A stretch of 44,690 bases of DNA. It comes from CBFHWY01 sp965659675. Its GTDB lineage: Bacteria; Bacteroidota; Bacteroidia; Flavobacteriales_G; Salibacteraceae. The DNA lies in NCBI GenBank assembly GCA_965659675.1, contig CBFHWY010000011.1, forward strand, positions 1 to 44,690, in the 5' to 3' direction. Under the pieces are notes generated by a model. The model worked only from the letters and a program-made list of their open reading frames with translations, did not search any database and was not told the origin of the DNA. The position numbers and the translations under genes were made by a program. Below, piece after piece: positions 1-7,692 of this stretch. Numbering within the stretch: position 1 is the first letter of the stretch; the number at the start of each line of letters is the position of its first letter.

Positions 1-1413
1 GCCAGAGGCCGACATCAAGTGAACAAAACTCTCCATGGTATTTCTGTGAAAGTTGTGCACTCTTTTCGCTTTATCTTCCACAACCAGCCCTTTGATCAGT
101 CTGGGGTCTTGAGTAGCCACGCCAGTTGGGCAGCTATTTGCATTGCATTTTAAAGCCTGAATACAGCCAACAGCTAACATCATGGCGCGTGCTGAATAAC
201 AGGCGTCTGCTCCAAGGGCGATGGCTCTGGCCATATCAAATCCGCTAATGATCTTACCTGATGCGATCAATCGGATGTCCTTTTTCAAATTATATCCTGT
301 TAGCTGATTATGAACGTAAGAAATGGCATCTCTCAAAGGAGTTCCCAATGAATTGGAGAATTCTACAGGAGCTGCTCCTGTTCCTCCTTCTCCCCCATCC
401 ACAGCTATATAATCGGGTTTTATTCCTGTTGTTATCATAGCCTGAACGATCTCCTCAAACTCATCTTGTCTACCCAGACATAATTTGATTGCAATAGGTT
501 TTCCACCGTAAAGCGATCTCAATTGATCTATGAACTTCATCATCCCTTCTGCATCGCTGAATGCGGAGTGAAATGGTGGAGAGTGCACGTCGGTATGAGG
601 CTTCACCCCTCTTATCTCAGCAATTTCTTCTGTATTCTTTCCCGCGGGGAGAATTCCGCCATGACCTGGTTTAGCTCCCTGAGATAGTTTGATCTCGATC
701 ATTTTCACCTGATCCAAACTTGCCTTCTCCTTAAATTTATCCGGATTGAATTTCCCGTCTACAGTTCGGCAACCGAAATAACCAGTTCCAATTTGCCAAA
801 TGAGGTCCCCGCCATGTTCTTGGTGATAGGGTGAAATAGCTCCTTCTCCTGTATTGTGGGCAAATCCCCCAAAATGAGCTCCTTTGTTCAGCGCCATAAC
901 CGCATTGCTGCTCAGGGAGCCGTAGCTCATGGCCGAAATATTCAACAAACTCGCGAGATATGGTTTCCTGCAATCAGGTCCGCCAATATTCACTCGAGGA
1001 TCTGCCCATATTTGCTCATGATGGATCGGGTACATGCTATGCTCAAGCCATTCATATCCGCTTTCGTAGACGTTCATTTGGGTGCCAAAGGGTGTGGTAT
1101 CAGAAACGTTCTTGGCCCTTTGATAAATAAGAGAGCGAAATATTCTGCTCAGAGGTCGTCCCTAAGTATCTGTCTCTACAAAATATTGCATGATCTCTGG
1201 ACGGATCTCTTCAAGTATATATCTGAAATTACCAATAACAGGAAAGTTGCGTCGTATGGCTTGTCTGCTCTGGGAAATGTCGAGAATTCCAATGATCACC
1301 AGTGGCCCTACGATAACAAACCACCACCAATGCATTGGGTTAAAGAAAATCGCTGAGAGAGAGATTGCGGCAATTAGCGCAAAAGAGATCAGGAAAAAGA
1401 GCTGACGAACCAT
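1..1413 (-). pseudogene. FMN-binding glutamate synthase family protein, 3' end off window, interrupted by an in-frame TAG
   Basis: Reading the minus strand from ATG at 1413 gives 471 continuous codons in one frame with a single stop, TAG at 1162-1164 (codon 84). Codons 1-83 hold two hydrophobic segments, the second just after a FNPMHWWW turn, ending ...YFVETDT; after the stop the frame goes straight on with GRPLSRIF and the conserved core: AMSYGSLS, HNTGEGAISPYH, KLSQGAKPGHGG, DGGEGGTGAAP, GADAC and the Fe-S-type cysteines CNANSCPTGVATQ. Proteins of this family normally have an acidic residue (E/D/N) where the TAG lies, so a single GAG-to-TAG change would explain it. The rest shows no frameshift or decay, so this is a recent nonsense mutation, a sequencing error, or readthrough. 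Reinitiation at ATG 1077 would lose the membrane part. The family resembles the GltB FMN domain; its substrate is usually not known. Confidence 0.8.
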
Positions 1414-1483
1414 AATGCAGATTTATCCTACTAAGTAAGAAAACCCTCCTGAATTTCGGTTCTACTTTATGAAGAATTAGGAA

Positions 1484-2080
1484 TTATTGTTTTAATCGCT
1501 CCCGTATAGCGCTGAGAGTTTCTATTGGCTGATCAACGATTGCTGCGTTGGCTAACCATGAAGGTACACTTCCACCGGGGTCTGAGAAAACCTCATATTC
1601 AATTTTGATCATGCCATCTTCCATTTTCGTTAGTACCCACTCTGAACGTGTCTCTGAAATACGCACCACATCTGGTTTTTCCTCAACATATCCATCAATC
1701 GCTTCAATATAATAGCGCCTGGTGTTCTCCTGAAAGTCAAAAACAGTCTTATAAACGCCATCTCTATCATCCACTGGCCATGGAGAATCAACTAAAGAGT
1801 AATATATCTGAAACTCGCCCTCCTTTTCATCGATCAACTTAGCTCCGGCATTGTTGGGAAAAACCTCGTGATGAATTGAATGATCCGTCAGGATCTGATG
1901 AATTGATTCGAAATCTGTGTTCAGCGTGATGATACCTTTGAAGGCTTTAAAGTCAGATATGGGATTATCTTTTATATAAACCTGAATTCCATCCTTTTCC
2001 TCCACAAGCTCCCAATTACGCTGTGCAAATGAGCTTGTGAAAGAAAATAAAAGGATGAGAAAGAATAGAACACTATGCAT
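1484..2080 (-). CDS. Exported START-domain lipid-binding-like protein
   Basis: 198 residues. Residues 1-20 form a signal peptide ending SSFAQ. The rest reads as a START/SRPBCC-type domain: WELVEEKDGIQVYIKD at the start, the strand pair DFKAFKGIITLNTDFESI, then YYSLVDSPWPVDDRDGVY, a signature typical of bacterial START-like proteins (PF01852 superfamily), and a C-terminal amphipathic helix PIETLSAIRERLKQ. START folds bind hydrophobic ligands in a deep cavity; the ligand here is unknown. It is exported and, having no lipobox, is probably periplasmic. It stands alone between two unrelated minus-strand genes. Family assignment is good; function is not assigned. Confidence 0.8.
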   Translation of the reverse strand: MHSVLFFLILLFSFTSSFAQRNWELVEEKDGIQVYIKDNPISDFKAFKGIITLNTDFESIHQILTDHSIHHEVFPNNAGAKLIDEKEGEFQIYYSLVDSPWPVDDRDGVYKTVFDFQENTRRYYIEAIDGYVEEKPDVVRISETRSEWVLTKMEDGMIKIEYEVFSDPGGSVPSWLANAAIVDQPIETLSAIRERLKQ

Positions 2081-2115
2081 GCAGTAAAAACAGTAGTTCT
2101 CTGTTCTTGTTTAAC

Positions 2116-4257
2116 TTAAAACACCTTTTTAAGTAGCACACCTTCTTCGTTTTCGACTCGGATCAAAACGGGTTGAATGCTTTGCAGGTCGAACCTGGAA
2201 GTACCTTGTTTGGAACGACCGCGGACAAGAAGCTGGCCAGCGAGGTTATAAAGCTCGTAAGAAAACTCCTCTGAGTTCTTTGTCTTCATCATAAGCTCCT
2301 GATTCGTTCTAACAAACTGGAAACTAGACTTATCTAAAATTCTTGCTGAACTAGGGATAGGCAAACTTTCGATCTCAAAACTATACTGCTTCAAACAGGC
2401 ATTTGCATCGGTGAGGTCCAGGACATAGGTTCCGGGACAAACATTCACCAAAGAGTCTGTTGTTGTGGCGTTGCTGTCATTCCAGAGATAAGTGTATCCA
2501 GATGTTCCACCCGAAACAGATACCATGACCTTGCCTTCACATAGGTCAGGGCGCGAATCTACTGTAGTGAAAGAGTCTAGTTGTAAACTATCTGGTTGGC
2601 TTACCAAAGAACTGATCGTGTCAAAGCAGCCAGCAGAATCCGTTACCGTGACTTTATATGAACCCGCTGACAAGCCGTTGATCTCATTCGTATCCAAAGC
2701 GCTAGCCGACCACTGATAACTGTAAGGCTCAATTCCATTAATGGCATTCACATTTAGCACACCATTTTGGTCGCCATAACAATCAAGTGAAAATGAGTTC
2801 ATAGCCAAAACTGGTGTACCTGAGCTACTTACACTATCCGTGAATGTCGCTGAACACATCACTGAATCCGTTACCGTAACACTTATGGCTCCGGCAAACA
2901 AAGAATCGAGCATCATCGTGGTATCACCAGTTGACCATAAATAAGTGTAGCTACCCAGCCCGCCCGAGAGATTAGAGATCTGAGCACTACCAACACCTCC
3001 AGCGCAAAAATCTGGATTGGTACTCACACTCGCATTGATTGTATTGCTTATCGATTGAACCTGATATGTAAAGCTTTCAGAACAACCTGCGCTATCTGTG
3101 ATGGTCAGGCTATAACTATTGGAAGCGCTGAGCTGACTGATCGTATTTGTTGTATCTCCATTCGACCAAAGAAGATCAACGGGCCCGAAGTTCCCTGACA
3201 GAGAATCCAAATTTATAAAGCCATTTGACGCAGCACAATACTCAGGTCCATCACTGGTGAAGGCCTGAAGAAGTGTGCCTGTTTGAGGAACATTAATCGT
3301 TGCACTATCTGTGCATCCATTTGCATCCGTAACCTCTACGAAATAGTTGCCCGCAGGAACACTATCCAGAACATTGCTGGAGACAGAAGGATAATTTCTC
3401 CAGACATAGGTCAATGGAGTAACGGCTCCAGTTACTGTAAGTGATACCTGGCCATGATTTGTGCCACAGGCAGCACCTCTTACGCTATTTGCAATGCTCG
3501 GGCCAGTGGCCTGATTGATCGTAACTGATTTGACCTCCTCATTTCCAGAAGCATCAGTAACCGTCACACTATAATTTCCAGAACTCAGGGAAACGGCAGT
3601 ATCTCCAGAGGTACTCGTCCCAGTTGGCCATGTAATGGTATATGGTCCGCCTGAACCGCCACTAATTCCAGTGACAAAGGCGCTGGCATCGGAAGCACCA
3701 GCACAACTGGGATCTGTTTTTCCAAATGAATAGTTGATCAGAGGCAATTGAGTGACCGTGTAGGTAGTAGCATATACCTGGTCGCCGCTGGTTCCCCCGT
3801 TGTTATTTGCTGCTACACCAGCCGCGTAAAAAACGACAGAACCTACACCACTTGAAGGGGCACTCCAGGTGATGTTCCAGTTACCAGATGTAGATGTTGA
3901 GCTGTGGCGTGCGTAGCTTCTTCCACCAACTGTTGACGTATTGTAGCCAGAGCCTGAAAAACTTCCTGCCCCAGTATTTGTAGCGCCGCTTCGTACAGAA
4001 GTCACCTGAAATCCATGGATAGTTCCCCCGCTAACAGAAAGATTTAAAGTGTAGGAACTACCGGGATAGTATGAACTAAAGCCACTCAAACTGATAGAAC
4101 CCGAACCACTATTTAGTGTCCCTGAATGGCATCCTGTACAGTTAGACCCTATTCTATTCGTTCTATCGATTGGAGGACTTGATGAATATTGCATCATCAT
4201 TACTCCAATGCTTGCTATCGCTATTACTAGCGGAATTCTTTTTAGTTTGGTTTTCAT
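2116..4257 (-). CDS. T9SS-secreted multidomain protein: CxxCH plus choice-of-anchor V/Reeler-like domain and six SprB-type repeats
   Basis: ATG at 4257 (MKTKLKRIPLVIAIASIG) is preferred over an in-frame TTG at 4296 because it begins a proper signal anchor; the product is 713 residues. The mature N-terminus has NCTGCHSG, a CxxCH motif that could bind haem c, followed by a Ser/Gly-rich beta domain (about 45-175) of the choice-of-anchor V/Reeler-like type. Then come six repeats of about 65-75 residues with the pattern YxWSxGxxT...LxxGxYxVTVTDxxGC, the SprB repeat (PF13573). The last 75 residues are a T9SS-type sorting domain (YELYNLAGQLLVRG... to VLLKKVF). The protein should be exported by Sec and carried to the cell surface by T9SS. 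SprB repeats belong to adhesins; an adhesive role is inference. Confidence 0.88.
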   Translation of the reverse strand: MKTKLKRIPLVIAIASIGVMMMQYSSSPPIDRTNRIGSNCTGCHSGTLNSGSGSISLSGFSSYYPGSSYTLNLSVSGGTIHGFQVTSVRSGATNTGAGSFSGSGYNTSTVGGRSYARHSSTSTSGNWNITWSAPSSGVGSVVFYAAGVAANNNGGTSGDQVYATTYTVTQLPLINYSFGKTDPSCAGASDASAFVTGISGGSGGPYTITWPTGTSTSGDTAVSLSSGNYSVTVTDASGNEEVKSVTINQATGPSIANSVRGAACGTNHGQVSLTVTGAVTPLTYVWRNYPSVSSNVLDSVPAGNYFVEVTDANGCTDSATINVPQTGTLLQAFTSDGPEYCAASNGFINLDSLSGNFGPVDLLWSNGDTTNTISQLSASNSYSLTITDSAGCSESFTYQVQSISNTINASVSTNPDFCAGGVGSAQISNLSGGLGSYTYLWSTGDTTMMLDSLFAGAISVTVTDSVMCSATFTDSVSSSGTPVLAMNSFSLDCYGDQNGVLNVNAINGIEPYSYQWSASALDTNEINGLSAGSYKVTVTDSAGCFDTISSLVSQPDSLQLDSFTTVDSRPDLCEGKVMVSVSGGTSGYTYLWNDSNATTTDSLVNVCPGTYVLDLTDANACLKQYSFEIESLPIPSSARILDKSSFQFVRTNQELMMKTKNSEEFSYELYNLAGQLLVRGRSKQGTSRFDLQSIQPVLIRVENEEGVLLKKVF

Positions 4258-4462
4258 ACGAGGGGTTTGAGAGCAATAACGCAATTTTTCAGACAAAGGT
4301 TTAGTTGAACTAAAAAGAAACTTTAATCGCTTGATTTTTAATGCAAAACATAAAATAAATCCATTTTTCTTGATTACTTTCGCCAGCCTTAAATCATGTA
4401 GTTGAGAGCTGAGCTTGTCGCTTATCGGAATTTGTGGAGGCTTATCGAGTTAGGAAAACTTA

Positions 4463-5656
4463 ATGAAGCTCAATCACGTAATTAGTACTGTGAAAAGATA
4501 TCTGTGCATATCGGTAATTTTGATCCTGTCCTTTGGAGTTTATGGTAAGACCACCAAAACGAATACTGCTGGTAGTTGGACCAACGCAGGAATCTGGGAT
4601 AATGGTCTACCGGGAGCTGGAGATGACGTGGTCATCAGGCACGCCATTACTTACAATACATCTTACTCCGTATCTGGAACAGGAAGTTTGACGATCAATA
4701 ATGGAGGAAGCCTGATCGACGCTCCAGGTGGTTCTACTTTTGATCTAACGATCGAAAACTCTGGCCAACTAATAGTAGATGGTACATTGCGAATTGAAGG
4801 GGATTTTGAATTGAAGAATAATTCTGATCTGTTCGTTAGAAGCTGTGACACCCTGGAAGTCGGAGAAACCACTTTAGAGAATAATGGCGATATTGAAATT
4901 GATTCTTGCGCTGTATTGATCTTTAACGGGGATCTGGGTATCAAAAACAATATAGATCTGGATGCCGGAGGCTTTATTCGTGTGAATGGTGATGTAGAAA
5001 TACAGAATAATGCAGAAATTTTAGGTACAGGAAACTTGTCAACAAGCGGAAGCGTTGACATAAAAAATTCTGCAGAGGTCTTTGGAAGCAAAGTTTCGTG
5101 CCCTACAGGCCCATGTTTCTATGGTACTGGATTCCCCCTATCCTTGCGATTAGTCTCTTTTAACGCTCAACCTAATGAATGGGGTTATGTTGTGCTCTAT
5201 TGGAAGATCCATGATGAGGAAGACGTGCTCTACTATGAGATTCAAAAGAGTTACGACACAAAGGATTGGATTGAGATCGAACAGGTGAAGCCTGAAGGCT
5301 CAGATTCTTACAATGAATACATGGTCGAAACGGAGAGAAGCTTTGAAACGGTATACTATCGTTTATACGCCCTTGAAACTTCTGGCCGAGCTCTGACCTC
5401 AAATGTAGAAGTGATCTCTGGAAAACCAGATATCAATGAGGTTCAACCTGGTATCTATCCAAATCCGGCAAAAGATCGAATTCAGGTCAAAGGAGATGTT
5501 AGCAGTATTCAGATCATCAGCCTCGAAGGAAGAGTAGTGATAAGTACTCAAAATCCTCAAAGCTTCGACCTTTCTCAATTGTCTCCAGGTTTGTATCAGG
5601 TTAGTCTGTTAACTGCCCGGGGTGAGAATCACCACGAAACCTTGATCATCCAATAA
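4463..5656 (+). CDS. T9SS type A cargo protein with a beta-helix-like N-terminal region
   Basis: 397 residues. Residues 1-28 are a signal peptide. Residues 35-62 carry the motif SWTNAGIWDNGLPGAGDDVVI, common at the start of Bacteroidota surface proteins. Residues 75-210 are a run of short beta-strand repeats rich in IxNNGxL and IKNNxxL, which suggests a small parallel beta-helix. A beta-sandwich follows (LVSFNAQPNEWGYVVLYWKIHDEEDVLYYEIQKS, fibronectin-III-like), then a classical sorting domain (IYPNPAKDRI... SLEGRVV... LSPGLYQVSLL... LIIQ). It is divergent from the SprB-repeat gene across 205 bases. No enzymatic residues are recognised; it is probably a surface structural or adhesive protein. 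Confidence 0.85.
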   Translation: MKLNHVISTVKRYLCISVILILSFGVYGKTTKTNTAGSWTNAGIWDNGLPGAGDDVVIRHAITYNTSYSVSGTGSLTINNGGSLIDAPGGSTFDLTIENSGQLIVDGTLRIEGDFELKNNSDLFVRSCDTLEVGETTLENNGDIEIDSCAVLIFNGDLGIKNNIDLDAGGFIRVNGDVEIQNNAEILGTGNLSTSGSVDIKNSAEVFGSKVSCPTGPCFYGTGFPLSLRLVSFNAQPNEWGYVVLYWKIHDEEDVLYYEIQKSYDTKDWIEIEQVKPEGSDSYNEYMVETERSFETVYYRLYALETSGRALTSNVEVISGKPDINEVQPGIYPNPAKDRIQVKGDVSSIQIISLEGRVVISTQNPQSFDLSQLSPGLYQVSLLTARGENHHETLIIQ

Positions 5657-5665
5657 AAAAGGGGT

Positions 5666-5696
5666 GAAAAAAGAAAAGGAGCCCTATTTGGACTCC
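5666..5696 (-). terminator. Intrinsic terminator of the minus-strand transcript
   Basis: On the minus strand RNA a 7-bp stem (GGAGUCC with GGGCUCC, one G-U pair, loop AAAUA) is followed by UUUUCUUUUUU. Read on the plus strand the stem has a C-A mismatch and the A-run is on the wrong side, so it is oriented for the minus strand, although the plus-strand gene ending at 5656 is only 10 bases away. Confidence 0.7.
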
Positions 5697-6000
5697 TCTC
5701 CCTACCACGTTAGAAACGTAGACATACTCATACTTTAAAATCTTCTGCCCTCCGAAGAGAACTTCTATCAACTTCAAATCCAGTCCGGCCAGAGCGAACC
5801 ATCTCTTTCAAGAACCCAAGCCGAACGCGAGGGAGCATTCGAATTGAGAGGATCATCATTAGGCGCTGCTTGCGCATCACCCATAGGCTAAACTCTCCTT
5901 TGTTCCCTTTCAGGAACAAACTAACTTGCTTGCACACTTCTGAGGCCTAAACCTTCTCAGATCTTAACATATCCGGTCGTCCGTTAAGAACCCTTCGAAA
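5666..6000 (-). ncRNA. Candidate structured non-coding RNA, about 335 nt, family not identified
   Basis: On the minus strand this stretch is a self-contained transcription unit: two promoter-like elements just upstream (6067-6096 and 6007-6037), an intrinsic terminator at its end (5666-5696), and several local hairpins. These include a 6-bp stem 5963-5968/5983-5988, a perfect 8-bp stem 5899-5906/5913-5920 with a 6-base loop, and a UUCG-capped stem 5750-5752/5757-5759. It does not match what I know of tmRNA, RNase P RNA, 4.5S RNA or 6S RNA, so I do not name it. Short ORFs exist inside (49 codons from ATG at 5877; 36 codons from ATG at 5884) but neither is recognisable. A short mRNA is the alternative. 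That it is transcribed is moderately supported; that it is non-coding is less sure. Confidence 0.5.
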
Positions 6001-6006
6001 TACACT

Positions 6007-6037
6007 CAAGTATAGCTTTCGCCGATGATTGTGTCAA
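6007..6037 (-). promoter_or_regulatory. Proximal promoter of the candidate RNA
   Basis: The minus strand reads TTTTGACA, 20 bases after the TTG, then TATACTTG (6007-6014), one change from the Bacteroidota -7 consensus TAnnTTTG. A start site near 6000 is expected. Confidence 0.6.
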
Positions 6038-6066
6038 AACACGATTTTAAAGAACTTGTAATGATT

Positions 6067-6096
6067 CAAATGTATTACAGCTTTGTGATTTGTCAA
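6067..6096 (-). promoter_or_regulatory. Distal promoter of the candidate RNA
   Basis: The minus strand has TTGACA (6091-6096), a 19-base gap after the TTG, then TACATTTG (6067-6074), an exact TAnnTTTG. This is the best-formed promoter in the window and lies about 60 bases upstream of a second one in the same direction. No gene starts are nearby on this strand apart from the candidate RNA. Confidence 0.65.
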
Positions 6097-6160
6097 GGAA
6101 TTTAAGCTCTCAGTTCTTCACTTTGTTTTCACCTTCGTTTTCAACAAATGTTCAAAGCAT

Positions 6161-6185
6161 AAAAAAACCCCGATCTCTCGGGGTT
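6161..6185 (-). terminator. Intrinsic terminator downstream of the DUF2911 gene
   Basis: The minus strand reads AACCCCGA-GAGA-TCGGGGTT followed by a run of T: a perfect 8-bp stem and U-tract. It ends the transcript of the gene whose stop is at 6267 and insulates the tandem promoters just beyond. Between them (6186-6266) lies an 8-bp inverted repeat, 6222-6229/6246-6253, with no T-run, and nothing else recognisable. Confidence 0.85.
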
Positions 6186-6266
6186 ATAGAACTCTTTTTA
6201 GGTTCAGCTTGACAGGTAATCAACAACTATACTTGCACAAAGCGCTAGTTGTTCCCAAATCAAGGA

Positions 6267-6776
6267 TTACTTTGATAGCTTCACGGGAACCATTAATTTC
6301 TCCCATGCGATGACCATTTTGTCATCATCCAGCTTGATCATCATCATCTCTTCGTGTTCAGCTTTCATAGGTTTAACATTCACACGAAGTGCATCTTTGG
6401 ACTCATCGTATTTATATGCTCCCCATTGTTTGCTTTCTGTATTGAAGATGATCGTCCATTCCTTCTCTGTTGGAATAGTGAACAAAGCATATTTTCCAGC
6501 GGCCAATTTTTTCCCTTCAACCATAATGTCCTTTGAGGTTTCAAAGGTGGTAGCCTCATTCGCTCCTGTTCTCCAAACCTTGTCGTAGGAAACCAGGTCT
6601 CCCCATATGGTTCTATCCTTGACAGACGGGCTGCTGTAGCTGATCGTGATATCTGAGCCTGCAACAGTACCAGTAGTGGTCTTTAATGGGCTCTTTCTTT
6701 TCTTCATGTCTTGTGCTTCCGTAGAGAGCGTGAGGCTCATCAATACTGCGAGACAAATGGAAATTAGATTTTTCAT
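6267..6776 (-). CDS. DUF2911 domain-containing exported protein
   Basis: 169 residues: a signal peptide (1-21, ending STEAQ), then one full DUF2911 domain (PF11138). Family signatures visible are KSPLKTTTGTVAGSDITISYSSPSVKDRTIWGD, VWRTGANEATTFETSKDI, LAAGKYALFTIP and the C-terminal W-E-K-L-MVPVKL strand. Members are common in Bacteroidota and have no established biochemical role; the fold is beta-rich and periplasmic. It is the last gene of a minus-strand run, 71 bases after the pentapeptide-repeat gene, and is followed by a strong terminator at 6161-6185. Confidence 0.9.
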   Translation of the reverse strand: MKNLISICLAVLMSLTLSTEAQDMKKRKSPLKTTTGTVAGSDITISYSSPSVKDRTIWGDLVSYDKVWRTGANEATTFETSKDIMVEGKKLAAGKYALFTIPTEKEWTIIFNTESKQWGAYKYDESKDALRVNVKPMKAEHEEMMMIKLDDDKMVIAWEKLMVPVKLSK

Positions 6777-6847
6777 TTATTTAATTTTTGGTGAATATAG
6801 TAGTGTAAACAGTAATATGTATGTCTTGTTGCAGACCTTTTGGATTA

Positions 6848-7690
6848 TTATTCGCAATCCTCTATACCGTCGAACAAACCTGTAGACTTGATCACTTTTT
6901 CACTTCGCCCCTTTATGTCTGAAAAGGCCGAGCCGCAGAAATCTGATTCTATGATCAGGGTCGACATGAAATTTACTCCAGAGAATTCAGAACTAGAGAA
7001 ATCACATTTCAGGATCCTCGCATTGCTAAAATTCACCTCTGAAAAGTTCACTTTCTCTCCTTTAAGCAACTCCAATGAAGCTCCTCTGAAAAGAGATCGG
7101 CTAAAGTTGCTTTTGGTAAGTTCCGTAGAAGAGAATAAGCTAGAGCTAAAATTACTCGATTTAAAATCTCCTGAGCTCATATCACTGGCCTTGCTGAAGT
7201 CAGCCGACATAAAGTTCACATTCACTGCCCTTACCCCTTTTAAACTCGCATTGCGAAACTGACAAGCCAGGCAATTGGAGTTATCCAATTCTGAATCGTC
7301 CAACACTGCATCATTGAATTGTGCCGCAGTCAGGTTAGCATTCTTCAAGTTAGCTTTTCGTAGAGAAGCATGATCAAACATAACCCCAGTGAGGTTAGCT
7401 GATTCAAAGTTCACTCCATCAGCTTTTGCATAGGATAAGACCGAACCCGTAAGGTCAGCCCCCTTTAAGTTCGCTACTTTACCATCTTTAGAAAAGATTA
7501 CGCTCTGCATGAAGGAACCTGAAAGCACAGCGCCACTGAAGTCTATGCCGCTTAGGTCAAGTTCACTTAGGTCAAAATTGGAAAGCGGATATCCTTTTTC
7601 AAGGGTTTCAATCACTTGCTCTCTGCTCAGATCTTGAGCAATCACATGCATCGTCATCAATGCGAAGAGCAAAGCGAACAAATACCTCAT
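6848..7690 (-). CDS. Exported pentapeptide-repeat protein
   Basis: 280 residues. Residues 1-19 are a signal peptide (ending HVIAQ). From about residue 35 to 265 the sequence is pentapeptide repeats of the A(D/N)LxX/SxFSS type: LSELDLSGIDFSGAVLSG, LKGADLTGSVLSYAKADGVNFESANL, LRKANLKNANLTAAQF and so on, which predicts a right-handed quadrilateral beta-helix. A short acidic tail (FDGIEDCE) ends it. Most characterised family members (for example the gyrase-protecting Qnr and MfpA proteins) are cytoplasmic, so a signal peptide points to a different, periplasmic job. Its start is 2 bases beyond the stop of the T9SS propeller gene, so it is probably cotranscribed. Confidence 0.88.
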   Translation of the reverse strand: MRYLFALLFALMTMHVIAQDLSREQVIETLEKGYPLSNFDLSELDLSGIDFSGAVLSGSFMQSVIFSKDGKVANLKGADLTGSVLSYAKADGVNFESANLTGVMFDHASLRKANLKNANLTAAQFNDAVLDDSELDNSNCLACQFRNASLKGVRAVNVNFMSADFSKASDMSSGDFKSSNFSSSLFSSTELTKSNFSRSLFRGASLELLKGEKVNFSEVNFSNARILKCDFSSSEFSGVNFMSTLIIESDFCGSAFSDIKGRSEKVIKSTGLFDGIEDCE

Positions 7691-7692
7691 CT

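Noticed and set aside
1162..1164. Genome-wide recoding of TAG
   Set aside because: msrB and other genes in the window end properly at TAG at the family length.
856..1356. Plus-strand reading frame of 166 codons
   Set aside because: It lies opposite the glutamate-synthase-like gene, whose protein is recognisable; the plus-strand product resembles nothing.
4258..4462. Clear divergent promoters for the two T9SS genes
   Set aside because: Only 7-of-8 boxes without matching -33 elements are visible, so none is listed.
5728..5937. 69-codon reading frame on the minus strand
   Set aside because: It begins at a GTG with no recognisable family and lies within the candidate RNA; it is kept only as an alternative for that feature.
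6222..6253. 8-bp inverted repeat as a second terminator
   Set aside because: No T-run follows on either strand; the real terminator is at 6161-6185.
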